Assembly: GCA_025351345.1 (NCBI GenBank)
Contig: JANXWB010000028.1
Location: 35,251-99,250, forward strand
Direction of reading: 5' to 3'
Length of the DNA: 64,000 nucleotides
DNA from: Synechococcales cyanobacterium GL140_1_metabat_312
GTDB taxonomy: Bacteria; Cyanobacteriota; Cyanobacteriia; Leptolyngbyales; Leptolyngbyaceae
Shown here: in pieces, positions 28,282 through 40,119 of the stretch
How positions within the stretch are numbered: the stretch's first letter is position 1
Layout: every line of letters starts with the position of its first letter
The notes under the pieces: generated by a model
What the model was told of the DNA's origin: nothing
What the model saw: the letters and a program-made list of their open reading frames with translations, nothing else
The model's database searches: none
Made by a program: the position numbers and the translations under genes

Positions 28282-29808
28282 ATGAATGGTAATTGGCTAT
28301 TACAGAAGGGAAATTTTCAATTTCCGATTCTTAATCTACTAATAGCGATCGCCTATGCGATCGGGGTAGAACTTAGTCGTAAATTTACAACCTTACCTGG
28401 CGAAGTTGCATCGGTTTGGTTTCCGTCAGGAATGACATTAGCGCTAGTTTATTTACTAGGAAATCGCGTACTTTTAGGAATTGCTGGTGGATCGCTTCTA
28501 GCGATTTCTTTATCTCTATTAAAAATAGATCCGCCAACATCAACTTTTAATTTTTTATTGATTAATGCAGGTTGTGCTTTAGGTAATTGTTTACAGCCAT
28601 TGATTGCCAGTTATTCAATTAAGAAATTTGCAAAATACAAGAATATTTTTAGTCACGTTGATACAGTTCTTCTATATGTTGTAGCAGCAACTTTTTCGCC
28701 AATTATATCCGCGACAATTGGTATGTTCAGTATCTGTTTAGCGGGCTTAGCTTCTTGGAATAACTATGGCATCAGTTGGCTAACATGGTGGATCGCAAGT
28801 GCGCTCGCTCATTTGATTTTTACGCCAACAATTCTGCTATACAACAAATCTCGGAAAGTCGAACGTCGGCTAAACGCTTGGGAGATTGGATTAGTTCTAA
28901 TCTCTCTTCTATTGGTCAGTTGGGTTGGGTTTGGGTATAGCTACCGAGTGGAGTATCTGCTGTTGCCGATCTTGATTTGGACAGTTAGTCGCTGTGGCAC
29001 ATTTTTTGCGAGCTTACTGGTAAGTGTAGTTTCTCTAATAGTTATTTTTGCTTCTGTTCAAGGCTATGGATTTTGTAACAAAGCTTCCCCAAATGAATCA
29101 ATACTGCTAGTGCAATCTTTTATGGCAACATTTGCTTTAACTTCATTAATTCTCTCAGCAGTATTCGATGAACGAACAGAGGCGCGGTTATTGCTCATGC
29201 AATCCATCGAAAATCTTGAGAGTCAAGTAATCGAGCGAACTGCAAAATTACAACAAAGTGAAATTTATCTCAAACAAGCAAATCTGGAATTAGAAAAGCT
29301 TGTCAACATTGATGGCTTAACCCAAATTGCTAATCGACGTTGCTTTAACGATCGCCTCAGATTTGAATGGGAAAGACTGAGCCGAGAGCAGCAACCGCTA
29401 TCTTTGTTATTGTTTGATGTTGATTATTTTAAATGCTATAACGACTGCTATGGACATCAAATTGGCGATGATTGTTTGAAGGCGATCGCCCAAGCTGTAG
29501 AACAGACTTTACATCGTCCTGCCGATTTTCTGGCACGCTATGGCGGCGAAGAATTTGTCGTTATTTTGCCAAATACTGAGATTAATAGCGCAATCATAGT
29601 CGCCGAGGAAATTCGCATGGCGATCGCTAATCTAGAGATTCCTCACCAAAATTCTGATATCAGCGATATAGTCACGGTTAGTGTCGGTATTACTAGTCTC
29701 ATACCTAGTCCCAAGCAAAAATCAGAAATACTGATTCAGCAAGCCGATATCGCGTTATATGATGCTAAGCAGAAGGGACGCAATAGAGCTATAGTTTTCG
29801 ATAAGTGA
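28282..29808 (+). CDS. Diguanylate cyclase with MASE1 membrane sensor
   Basis: A 508-residue membrane protein. The first ~290 residues form about eight hydrophobic segments with the MASE1 character (VASVWFPSGMTLALVYLLG). A short coiled coil (ESQVIERTAKLQQSEIYLKQ region, about 315-345) leads to a GGDEF domain. The domain has NIDGLTQIANRRCF, the metal site DVDYFKCYND, and an active RYGGEEF motif, so synthesis of cyclic di-GMP is expected. An RxxD product-inhibition site (RPAD) sits just before it. No EAL domain is present. It ends 186 bases from the convergent isocitrate dehydrogenase gene. Confidence 0.93.
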   Translation: MNGNWLLQKGNFQFPILNLLIAIAYAIGVELSRKFTTLPGEVASVWFPSGMTLALVYLLGNRVLLGIAGGSLLAISLSLLKIDPPTSTFNFLLINAGCALGNCLQPLIASYSIKKFAKYKNIFSHVDTVLLYVVAATFSPIISATIGMFSICLAGLASWNNYGISWLTWWIASALAHLIFTPTILLYNKSRKVERRLNAWEIGLVLISLLLVSWVGFGYSYRVEYLLLPILIWTVSRCGTFFASLLVSVVSLIVIFASVQGYGFCNKASPNESILLVQSFMATFALTSLILSAVFDERTEARLLLMQSIENLESQVIERTAKLQQSEIYLKQANLELEKLVNIDGLTQIANRRCFNDRLRFEWERLSREQQPLSLLLFDVDYFKCYNDCYGHQIGDDCLKAIAQAVEQTLHRPADFLARYGGEEFVVILPNTEINSAIIVAEEIRMAIANLEIPHQNSDISDIVTVSVGITSLIPSPKQKSEILIQQADIALYDAKQKGRNRAIVFDK

Positions 29809-29823
29809 TTAGTAAATTCCTCT

Positions 29824-29867
29824 GTTACACCCTCGTCAAAACGTGATTACAAAAGATTGGGTGTAAC
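29824..29867. repeat. Inverted repeat between convergent genes
   Basis: GTTACACCC at 29824-29832 is the exact inverse of GGGTGTAAC at 29859-29867, with a 26-base spacer. It lies just after the cyclase stop and before the end of the convergent isocitrate dehydrogenase. There is no T-run, so a terminator role is possible but not shown. Confidence 0.5.
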
Positions 29868-29994
29868 TGATCTAATATCCCGTAGACTAAGGACGATTGC
29901 CCGACGGTGGAAATCTTAAATCAAATAATGAATGATTTGAGAGATGCAAGAGAGTGTTTACAGCAATAATAAATCACTCCCTTTGTACGAAATG

Positions 29995-32331
<2,337 letters not shown>

Positions 32332-34092
32332 CTAATTCTCAGAATTGTTCATTAACAAATTTCCAACCACTTCAATTAAATTTTCAGGTTCTCCGATCGG
32401 TAACGGTAAAAAATATAACGGACGTAACTGCGATAATTCTTCCAAGGTCGCCCGAACCTCCTCCGTCGCTAAAATCAACAGCTTTGCCACTGGACCCGAC
32501 GATCGGCCTTGGGCTTTCTCCTGCAATTGCCGCAACAGGCTCTCCCCGATCGTCCCATTCACCATCACCAACGCCGGAGTCGCCGCATCAAAATGCCCGA
32601 TCGCCGTCTCACCATCCGCAATCCACGTCACCTGATAGCCCAGGGGAGTTAAGAGATCACAAACTAAATTTGCCAACTCTTCCGTCTGCTCCACCAATAA
32701 AATATGCTGCGACACGGCATACCCTTCCGCCGCTCGAATCGGACGTGAAGCGCGGGCATAATCTACCGCACTGCGAGTCTGTGATGGCAAATGAACCGTA
32801 AAGGTCGAACCCTTATCCACCGATGATTCCACATCAATAGTGCCGCCGTGTAATTCCACCAATTGTTTAGTCAGCGCTAATCCTAGCCCCGTGCCCTCAT
32901 AACTGCGCCGCCGATAGAAATCTAATTGTTGAAATTTCTCAAAAATGACCGATCGGTATTCAAGCGGAATCCCAATGCCACTGTCTACCACCTGCAAAAA
33001 AATATCCGATTCATTGCCCCAAAGCCGCAACACAACATTTCCTCCCTCTGGCGTAAACTTGATGGCATTGCTGAGGAGGTTGATCAAAATCTGGCGCACC
33101 CGATAGGGATCTGCCGTAAATCCGTGGGTCGTCGTCTCGTGATAATGCAGATGGTCATCGAGAGAAAGCTGAATCTGTTTCGCTTCAGCGCTAGGTGCAA
33201 ATTCCTGAAGAAGCTGCATGGCAATATCACCCATGATCAGATTGCTACAATTGAGTACGGTTTGACCACTTTCAAGCTGAGATAAATCCAATATGTCACC
33301 AATAGTTGCAAGCAATCGTTTCCCTCGATCGTGAATGGTTTCTAAATAAGCGCGTTGTTTTTCCTCCGGGATTGATCGTTCTGGTGTTTGGCGCAACAGA
33401 GTCGAAGCCATCCCAATCACGCAGGTTAAGGGCGATCGTAACTCATGACTTACTAAGGCCAAAAAATCGGACTTCGCCCGGTCTGCGGTCTGAGCCAAAA
33501 ACAATGCATCCCGTAAATGTTGAGTCCGTTCTAATACTTTTTCCTCTAGACTCGATTTCTCTGCCTGCAATTCTGCATAAAGACTAGCTTGATAAATTGC
33601 GATTGCCAAATTATCTGCAATCTGCTGAAGCCCCTGACGTTCCTCATCCTGCCAAATTCGATCGCCATCACACTGATGGGCCACCAAAAATCCCCAAATC
33701 CCTGTCTGGAGACGAATGGGCAAAATTAACTCCGCAGTAATGGGAGTCCGATCGGGAGAAATAAACGAAAGGGACGGCGTATGATCAAACGGCTGAATCG
33801 TCAGCTTTCCCGCATAAATCAAATCAACCAACGACGGGATTTCAGGATTTGCTAAGGATTCGCAGACAATCCCACGGGGCACCGCAGAACCGAACCCAGT
33901 TGGAGCCATGCCGTGTTGCTGCTGATAAATCAACAACCGATCGATCGCCATGAATTGTCTAAGTTCCTGAACCGTCTGTTTTAGAATACTTGGCAAATCA
34001 CGACTCTGATACACAAGCGTCGTGATGCGATTGATAAGGCGTTCCTGCTCAATCTGGTGTTGCAAATCTTCTACCGACAAGCGACGAACCAT
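32332..34092 (-). CDS. GAF-domain sensor histidine kinase with degenerate receiver
   Basis: A 586-residue cytoplasmic kinase. The order is: GAF domain (about 20-170), coiled-coil linker, HisKA with phospho-acceptor H216 (SHELRSP), HATPase (NAIKFTPEGG about 342, DSGIGIP, GTGLGLAL), then a receiver-like domain (about 463-580). In that domain the phospho-acceptor position reads VMVNGTI (N512 in place of Asp), and the acidic pocket is EQTEE, so it is unlikely to accept phosphate. The kinase part looks active. The cognate response regulator is not adjacent. The divergent neighbour is a metallophosphoesterase. Confidence 0.93.
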   Translation of the reverse strand: MVRRLSVEDLQHQIEQERLINRITTLVYQSRDLPSILKQTVQELRQFMAIDRLLIYQQQHGMAPTGFGSAVPRGIVCESLANPEIPSLVDLIYAGKLTIQPFDHTPSLSFISPDRTPITAELILPIRLQTGIWGFLVAHQCDGDRIWQDEERQGLQQIADNLAIAIYQASLYAELQAEKSSLEEKVLERTQHLRDALFLAQTADRAKSDFLALVSHELRSPLTCVIGMASTLLRQTPERSIPEEKQRAYLETIHDRGKRLLATIGDILDLSQLESGQTVLNCSNLIMGDIAMQLLQEFAPSAEAKQIQLSLDDHLHYHETTTHGFTADPYRVRQILINLLSNAIKFTPEGGNVVLRLWGNESDIFLQVVDSGIGIPLEYRSVIFEKFQQLDFYRRRSYEGTGLGLALTKQLVELHGGTIDVESSVDKGSTFTVHLPSQTRSAVDYARASRPIRAAEGYAVSQHILLVEQTEELANLVCDLLTPLGYQVTWIADGETAIGHFDAATPALVMVNGTIGESLLRQLQEKAQGRSSGPVAKLLILATEEVRATLEELSQLRPLYFLPLPIGEPENLIEVVGNLLMNNSEN

Positions 34093-34373
34093 ATGAGCGC
34101 CTATAAACTGCGATCGTAGCTAGATGTGATGGAACTTATCAAATTTTAAGTCAGGTGTCTCTTTAAACTAGGTGTTTCATTCTACGAGATAACCGACACT
34201 AGAGGTTAAATGTCAATATCAGATTTAATGACATCTCAATGACATCAGACCGCAATATGAGTCTGGTTTACTAAGATCTATAGAATTACTATTTCACGTT
34301 AGTTAATGATGGACTTTAATCATACAGGTATTGATTGGACTCTCGGAAGAGTTACCCGCACAATTAAAAAACG

Positions 34374-35240
34374 ATGAAAAAACGATTTAATCATCTCTTT
34401 CAACCTCTACTAAAATTTTTGACAATAGGTTTTATTGGATTGTTTCTATTGATTATTTATGTGGAGAAGGTTGAAGTTGCCTGGATAGAGATCGTGCAGG
34501 TTCCCCTGATGTTACCTCATTTAGCTCCTGAATTAGAGGGCTACCGGATTGTTCAAATTACGGATGTTCATGCTGATGACTGGATGACCGCCGATCGCAT
34601 TGCAAACATTACCCGACAAATCAATGATCAACAGCCTGACCTCATTGTGTTAACTGGAGACTTTGTAACGGGAGATGCCAATCGTTATTCTCCGGCTCTG
34701 AAAAGCTTTTCTGAACTCAAAGCGCCCAATGGTTCCATAGCAGTTTTGGGCAACCATGACGAAGCGACCGACCCACAGTTAATCACCAATGTCCTGGAAT
34801 CCAGCGGCGTTCGAGTGCTACAAAACCAAGTCATGACAATCACTAGCAAAGGCGCTTTCTTAAATGTTGCTGGATTGGGCGATGCTTGGAGCGGCAAAGA
34901 TGACATGGAAAAAGTTTTGCAACAGCTTCCTGCCATTGGAGCATCCATTATGCTGGTCCATGAACCCGATGTCGCCGATCGAACCGTTAAAACTGGAAAA
35001 TTTGATCTTCAGCTTTCCGGCCATACCCACGGCGGACAAGTCAGTTTACCGTTTATCAAACTTTTAACGCCACCCTTAGGCCATAAATATCCGGTTGGCC
35101 AATACCAAATCGGAGATTTAATTCAATACACCAGTCGAGGAGTTGGAACATCAGGCATTCGAGTTCGGTTCAACTGTCGCCCCGAAATCACAGTCCTGAC
35201 GCTCCATACCCCCACTCCTGAATCCGCTAATATTTTGTAA
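34374..35240 (+). CDS. Membrane-anchored metallophosphoesterase
   Basis: A 288-residue calcineurin-type phosphoesterase with one N-terminal hydrophobic anchor (about 14-30). The metal and catalytic motifs are complete: D64-x-H66 (ITDVHADDW), G95-D96, G126-N127-H128, and GHTHGG near the end. It resembles the YkuE/YaeI-type phosphodiesterases, some of which act on lipid phosphates, but the substrate is not shown. The ATG at 34374 lies in an AT-rich stretch (aaaaaacgatgaaa) without a clear ribosome site. It is divergent from the histidine kinase gene. Confidence 0.88.
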   Translation: MKKRFNHLFQPLLKFLTIGFIGLFLLIIYVEKVEVAWIEIVQVPLMLPHLAPELEGYRIVQITDVHADDWMTADRIANITRQINDQQPDLIVLTGDFVTGDANRYSPALKSFSELKAPNGSIAVLGNHDEATDPQLITNVLESSGVRVLQNQVMTITSKGAFLNVAGLGDAWSGKDDMEKVLQQLPAIGASIMLVHEPDVADRTVKTGKFDLQLSGHTHGGQVSLPFIKLLTPPLGHKYPVGQYQIGDLIQYTSRGVGTSGIRVRFNCRPEITVLTLHTPTPESANIL

Positions 35241-35286
35241 TAAGGCTGTACTAAAAATTGTGTACTAATCTTTTTCATCAGAATCT

Positions 35287-35910
35287 TTATGCCGCTATCA
35301 CAGCCTTCTTTTCAGACCGTAGCAATGATATTGCTTTACGCGATCGAGATCTCGAAGCAACCACCGTCTTGGATTTGATAATCCAGGATTTGACCCCATC
35401 ATTATTGATCAACAAGGTGTCAAGCGGGGGAACGGTCATTGTACGTCGCCCAAACTTAAGCCGTTCGCCCACCACGTAGATTTTTAGTGTGCAACCTGTC
35501 CGATGATCCCAAAATGTACGATCGTTTTCTGGCATAGGCTTGATGCGCTGGTAAATACAAACATTTAGAAAATGTTCATAACTTCTAGCCGACATAATCA
35601 ATTCAATGGATGGACCAGAAGAAGATAGATTAGCTAATGGCCCAGTAGAAGATAACGACATCAGAGAGATCGCCGATCGTCCAGTAATGGCATGATCAAT
35701 GCGCATTCGAGTTAAGCTACGAGACAAGAAGGTAACGGTATTAAACACATCTCCACATTGTGAGTAGTAAAGAGGATTACTAAACCTCTTTACTAAGAGC
35801 GGCTGTAGTGACGAGAAAGCCAACTTCTGTATGTTTGGTGGGATTGCTAGATTTCGATCTACTATGCTTGCTGCGCATTTCGTTTTTGCACATTTCATTT
35901 CATAACTCAT
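35287..35910 (-). CDS. Orphan hypothetical protein
   Basis: A 207-residue protein with a good ribosome site (AAAGGGGA, about six bases before the ATG at 35910). Its parts are a Cys/Lys-rich start (MKCAKTKCAASIVDRN), a central region, and a C-terminal globular-looking piece (TFWDHRTGCTLKIYVVGERL followed by KFGRRTMTVPPLDTLLINND). It ends with a basic tail. No membrane segment or catalytic motif is evident, and I do not recognise the family. It stands alone, convergent with the phosphoesterase gene, 46 bases from its stop. Confidence 0.55.
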   Translation of the reverse strand: MSYEMKCAKTKCAASIVDRNLAIPPNIQKLAFSSLQPLLVKRFSNPLYYSQCGDVFNTVTFLSRSLTRMRIDHAITGRSAISLMSLSSTGPLANLSSSGPSIELIMSARSYEHFLNVCIYQRIKPMPENDRTFWDHRTGCTLKIYVVGERLKFGRRTMTVPPLDTLLINNDGVKSWIIKSKTVVASRSRSRKAISLLRSEKKAVIAA

Positions 35911-36270
35911 TAGAATCCCCTTTCAACTAAGCTGGCCCAATTGACCAACTGGTAAATGCGTGGTGACAACTTGATATAGAGCAAAATCAACTTACGTCTT
36001 GACATCTTGAGGGAGCGAAACGAACAATTTCGGAAATTCGATATTGAACAGAATGTTGACTACGAGCTATTGTATACCACGTTTAGCTTGGGACCTACGG
36101 CACTAATTCCTGCAATATTTATGCAAGGAATAGAAGGATATCTAATACTAAATCAGGAATTATTTTATACAAGATTCAAGCAAAACTCAAGGAGAATTTA
36201 CTCAGGTCGGAGTGGTAAAGAACATATGAACATATATTGTCGGCATTCAAGACTCTCTCAATATAGAGTA
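35911..36270. other. Intergenic region upstream of the orphan gene
   Basis: There are 360 bases. A TTG-started plus-strand frame of 99 codons (36007-36306) overlaps the end of the glycosyltransferase gene and lacks a ribosome site, so I do not call it. The promoter of the orphan gene should lie near 35920-35960. Confidence 0.35.
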
Positions 36271-37431
36271 TCAGCTTTCAATTATGCCATCTTCCTGGAT
36301 TCTTAGATGTCGTCCTCGCCACAAGATGCTATTTCCCCAGCAACCCATCAGCCATGTTAAAAAGCTTACGAAATCCCGTAGGAGGAGCCACGGGAACCAG
36401 GCCGTAAGTTGCCTTGAATCCATATTCCAGCAAGCGATCCAAGCTTGTAGGTAACGCAGTATGACCAAACCAAAACTCACTTGTTGCATCCACAATGGAA
36501 TTCCAGGAATTCGCAATGAAACAACCAATAAAATCAGTGCATATACTGAGCCAAAGCAAAATAATATTGTGTAATAAGCATTGCCTTTATTAAATCGAAT
36601 TGTACGTGACCATCGCAGTTCCCGTGTATACAATTGATAGAAATTTTCGTTACCCGTATCAGATTCTAGAACACTGGATAAAAATTCTATAGTTGCTCCT
36701 GTCTGGGCACAACGTTTACCGAGGTTATAATCTGAACCAATCCGATTGAGATGGAGTCCTCCCGCTTGCTTCAGAGTATCCCGATGCAATGCGATCGTCA
36801 TGCCAATAGCAAACCTTAACCCGCCCTCAAGTTTACGGGCAATTAGTGCGCTAGGAATGAAGTCACAACATCGATTCAAGGATGCGATCGCGCTGCTTAG
36901 GGTTTTTGGCTGGCGGGCAATGAAGGCACAGGTGATTAAGTCGGCGTGATGATGCACTAAGGGAAACATTACCTCTCGAATGTAATGAGACGTCACTGAA
37001 ATGTCGCTGTCCGCAAAGATCAGCCATTCGTGATAAGCGGCTTCGAGGAGGTAGCTCAATGTACTGTCTTTGTAGTTAGCTCCACGGGGCGGCAGGTTAA
37101 TGAACAGTCGGACCCGATGAGGATAGTTCGCCTGAATTGCTTGCAGAATAGGAATGGCAGAATCTTGCGGGTCAGCTATTCCAAACAGAACTTCATACGG
37201 TCCGCAGTCAGTTTGTTGGCAGAAGGCTTCCCAGTTACGCGCTGCCCGATCGTCCAACCCGCAGATCGGCACCATTAGGGAAACCGACGCAGAGAGGACG
37301 GCGGAGTCAGGAATTGGGGTAAGCTTTTTTCGTTGCCATGGTTTAAAAAAATCTATCGTCGCCCAAATGCAGGCGAGATAAAACAATCCACAGCCTGTAA
37401 ATAATATTCCTATTAAAATCTCTACAATCAT
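36271..37431 (-). CDS. Glycosyltransferase family 21-like (ceramide glucosyltransferase-type)
   Basis: A 386-residue membrane glycosyltransferase. One N-terminal hydrophobic anchor (about 4-26) is followed by a cytoplasmic GT2/GT21-type domain with LIFADSDIS (metal-binding Asp), a later D in NRIGSDYNLG, and ELRWSRT, which fits the (Q/R)xxRW end motif. Three or so C-terminal hydrophobic segments follow. The GT21 group includes ceramide glucosyltransferases and the hopanoid-related HpnI; which lipid acceptor is used here cannot be told. No hopanoid genes are adjacent. Confidence 0.85.
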   Translation of the reverse strand: MIVEILIGILFTGCGLFYLACIWATIDFFKPWQRKKLTPIPDSAVLSASVSLMVPICGLDDRAARNWEAFCQQTDCGPYEVLFGIADPQDSAIPILQAIQANYPHRVRLFINLPPRGANYKDSTLSYLLEAAYHEWLIFADSDISVTSHYIREVMFPLVHHHADLITCAFIARQPKTLSSAIASLNRCCDFIPSALIARKLEGGLRFAIGMTIALHRDTLKQAGGLHLNRIGSDYNLGKRCAQTGATIEFLSSVLESDTGNENFYQLYTRELRWSRTIRFNKGNAYYTILFCFGSVYALILLVVSLRIPGIPLWMQQVSFGLVILRYLQAWIACWNMDSRQLTAWFPWLLLRDFVSFLTWLMGCWGNSILWRGRHLRIQEDGIIES

Positions 37432-37545
37432 TCTCTGTACCGCCGCAATACGATAAATATCATTTAGAGTGAATATTGTTTTGAGTGAACATTTATCTAA
37501 ATCAATATCATTTCTAGATAATTAACCAAGAAATTAACCAAGAAA

Positions 37546-38943
37546 TTAAGCAATACTGCCGCGCTTTCTAGCTTCTTTATAGGAAGTTCCCACGTTGCGA
37601 ATCCCAGCCCGAATCATTTGTTGTTCTAATAAGGCAAAAAATCGCGATCGATCGCCCCCACGCACAACGGCCTGATTGTGGGCCTCGGCTAATGCCACTG
37701 GATACCCATAGCCCTTCGTTACCTGAGCTAAGACTAAACTCAAGGCCGAACTCAGCAAGCCATTATCGATCGCGACCCATTCTGGGACTTCCACCCGTGC
37801 CACTTCGCTGCCAACATGGACATAGCAAAAGTAAATGCATTGTTCTTCATAAAAACTCTGAATTTTTGCAGAACTTTTCCACAAGGGCGATCGTTCCCCC
37901 GGCTTTAACAATCTTCCCCACAATGCACTATCTCGCAAAGGTTCCAGCACTTGACAGGGCGCTTTGTCGGGGAGATTATTGCAGTGACTAATACAGTCGG
38001 GAGCCGTATAAGGACAGGTCTGAAACCGTAAAAAATTGAGGCTTTCACCACTACGAGATGCGCTGATATAGCCCACCATAGGCACACGGGCGCGCTGCAA
38101 CGATCGCCATGCTGCCAAAATCGGTTGCAAAATTTGGTCTCGTGCTTCGCTGGGAAGTTGTTCTAAAAACCAATAAATCAACGATCCATCCACCATTGCG
38201 ATCGTAGGAACGGCGATCGTGATTCCTGTTTTAGGTGTGGTGGGAGTTGGGTCGGGGTCGGCAATTAATAAAAGCTGTTGGGATGATTTTTTCAGCCGTT
38301 TCGGAGTGACGATCGGTTCTAACTCAGGTTCTTCTAACTTAGGTTCTATGGTCTCAGCCATCAGATCCAATAAAGGAAAATCTGACGGCAGATGAACGCC
38401 CCGAAGCAGTGGGTTTTGATAAAGTCTGGATTGATGGTGATGGACATGTTGGGCGAGTTCAGCCAAGACTTCGATTTCGGTAATGGTCCGACGATAACTC
38501 ATCCATTCTTCAGTGCGAATACCCCATTGCCGGGATACAAATAAGTCTTCAGGTCGATAAAACACTTCTGGAAGACTATCAAGCAGGGGCTGTTTGCTTT
38601 GGCCATAATGCAAAACAATACGACCTGTATTGATTAAATAACAGTAGGCAATTTCGTGATGGCTAGGTGCAATTTGGGAACCGTCGGTGGCAATGACCGT
38701 GTGGGCTTGGGGAGCTAATGGAATTGATACGCGAGTTTCTAAGCCTTCAACCGGAATAGCGGCAGTAAAAATAAGCCGATTGCGCCAATGATCCTGCCGA
38801 TCAACCAAATCTGCCTGTATAGTTTGGGCTTGAGCAATCAGAATTTCGGCATAGTCAAGTTTTTGTTTCAGAGCCGTTGACTCATTGGCCAAATGTTGAC
38901 TAATGCCTTGCATTTGCCGTGCTAACTGATTAAAGTCAAGCAT
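37546..38943 (-). CDS. NurA-domain nuclease
   Basis: A 465-residue protein with the NurA fold. The two metal-binding DGS motifs are present: IATDGSQI (D87) and, near the middle, IAMVDGSLIYW. A third conserved stretch (WVAIDNGLLSSALSLVLAQVTKGYGYPVALAEAHNQAVV) lies near the C-terminus. In archaea NurA pairs with HerA in DNA end resection; cyanobacterial NurA-domain proteins are usually found without HerA nearby, and none is seen in this window. It lies on the minus strand between a glycosyltransferase and a HAD hydrolase, with no obvious operon partner. Confidence 0.88.
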   Translation of the reverse strand: MLDFNQLARQMQGISQHLANESTALKQKLDYAEILIAQAQTIQADLVDRQDHWRNRLIFTAAIPVEGLETRVSIPLAPQAHTVIATDGSQIAPSHHEIAYCYLINTGRIVLHYGQSKQPLLDSLPEVFYRPEDLFVSRQWGIRTEEWMSYRRTITEIEVLAELAQHVHHHQSRLYQNPLLRGVHLPSDFPLLDLMAETIEPKLEEPELEPIVTPKRLKKSSQQLLLIADPDPTPTTPKTGITIAVPTIAMVDGSLIYWFLEQLPSEARDQILQPILAAWRSLQRARVPMVGYISASRSGESLNFLRFQTCPYTAPDCISHCNNLPDKAPCQVLEPLRDSALWGRLLKPGERSPLWKSSAKIQSFYEEQCIYFCYVHVGSEVARVEVPEWVAIDNGLLSSALSLVLAQVTKGYGYPVALAEAHNQAVVRGGDRSRFFALLEQQMIRAGIRNVGTSYKEARKRGSIA

Positions 38944-39037
38944 ATGCCCTTGTTAATGATGGTGTTAACGAGATAGTTCTTGCGCACCATCATAGCGGAA
39001 GGCGCGAATAGATTATCTAACTCAGGCGTTTAGAAAT

Positions 39038-39778
39038 TCAGGTATTTAAAAACTGAGATAATGTTACAAGCTGAATTCGATCGCTCTTTTGGGCCAGATT
39101 GTGATCTTTCGGAAGGCTGTAGCCCCAATCTGCAAACAACAATTTTACGGAATCGAGTTCCGTATGAGTCGCTATGGTTTGTAGGGTCTTAAGGCGATCT
39201 TCAATGAAAGTAATGTGGCTATAGTTAGGCAATAATTCTAGTAAGGTCTCGTATTTAGGACGCTGTCTTTCTTTACCATAAATTTGACTAGGTTCAATGG
39301 AAACACCATTACGATCGAGCAATGCTTTAATAAACCGAGCTTCTTTAGTGCTGATGATAACAAAATGATCCAGTACTTTTAAATACTCAAGTATTCCTGG
39401 ATAAAAATCATGTAAAGATAGCCATTTTTCTAAATCCTTTTCAATCCAGCGATCCCGAACTTCATCCACAACTTGACCCACATCCAGCGGACTCAGCCCA
39501 TGGTGATGCAATAGCTCCAATGCAATGTTCGACCAGTCACTTAGAATATTGGACTCTGTAAATCCTGATTCCAAGGCATGAATGACAATAGGCATTTCCC
39601 AGCCTGTTTCAACCACCGGGCGCAACCGAGCAAATGCATTCTCTAGTTCTCTAGAAGGCAATTCACGATCGTGCCCCCAAATCTTACTGTAAACCTCCCA
39701 AGAGGCTTGGAAATACTCACGAAGTCCATCACAGACTACGCCATCAAAGTCAAACGCTAATACATTGGGTAACGACAT
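39038..39778 (-). CDS. HAD-superfamily hydrolase
   Basis: About 246 residues from the ATG at 39778 (MSLPNVLAFDFDGVVCDG); a TTG at 39802 is the alternative. HAD motifs are: I, DFDGV (D10, D12); II, VIISTKE; III, a lysine near YGKERQRP; and IV, ITFIEDRL. The cap between motifs I and II is helical. The product is probably a phosphatase of phosphoglycolate-phosphatase type or a similar small-molecule enzyme; the substrate is unknown. A tRNA-Gln gene lies 97 bases upstream on the same strand. Confidence 0.87.
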   Translation of the reverse strand: MSLPNVLAFDFDGVVCDGLREYFQASWEVYSKIWGHDRELPSRELENAFARLRPVVETGWEMPIVIHALESGFTESNILSDWSNIALELLHHHGLSPLDVGQVVDEVRDRWIEKDLEKWLSLHDFYPGILEYLKVLDHFVIISTKEARFIKALLDRNGVSIEPSQIYGKERQRPKYETLLELLPNYSHITFIEDRLKTLQTIATHTELDSVKLLFADWGYSLPKDHNLAQKSDRIQLVTLSQFLNT

Positions 39779-39875
39779 CTCTACTCTAAAGCCAGAAAAC
39801 AAAATTATAGTCTGACAGATACGTTTTATAAAAACTTATGAGTGCTAATTGTGTAGCATTTGCTTGTATCTAAAA

Positions 39876-39947
39876 CTGGGGCGCTAGGATTCGAACCTAG
39901 GAATGCCGAGACCAAAACCCGGTGCCTTACCACTTGGCGACGCCCCA
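39876..39947 (-). tRNA. tRNA-Gln (UUG)
   Basis: A 72-base cloverleaf on the minus strand. The acceptor arm is TGGGGCG with CGCCCCA and discriminator G, the anticodon loop is TTTTGGT (anticodon TTG), and the T-arm is CTAGG-TTCGAAT-CCTAG. The 3' CCA is not encoded. The anticodon reads CAA/CAG glutamine codons. Confidence 0.97.
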
Positions 39948-40119
39948 CTGCGTTCCACGTAAATGAATATAGCAGACTACCCTAGGTTACTGTCAATACT
40001 TTTTACATGTTTTATTTTCAGAGCAGCGTTTGGAATAGATCTTCTGTTTTGTCGTGTTACTTTAGGACTCTAGGAAGGATGTGATTCCTAAAAACGTGCA
40101 TTTTTAAGGAGTGAGCCGC

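Noticed and set aside
36007..36306. 99-codon TTG-started frame
   Set aside because: It has no ribosome site and overlaps the glycosyltransferase gene on the other strand.
37546..39778. NurA-HerA DNA end-resection operon
   Set aside because: The NurA-domain gene is present, but no HerA-type ATPase lies in the window.
39876..39947. tRNA-Gln as an integration site for a mobile island
   Set aside because: No integrase and no duplicated tRNA end are seen nearby.
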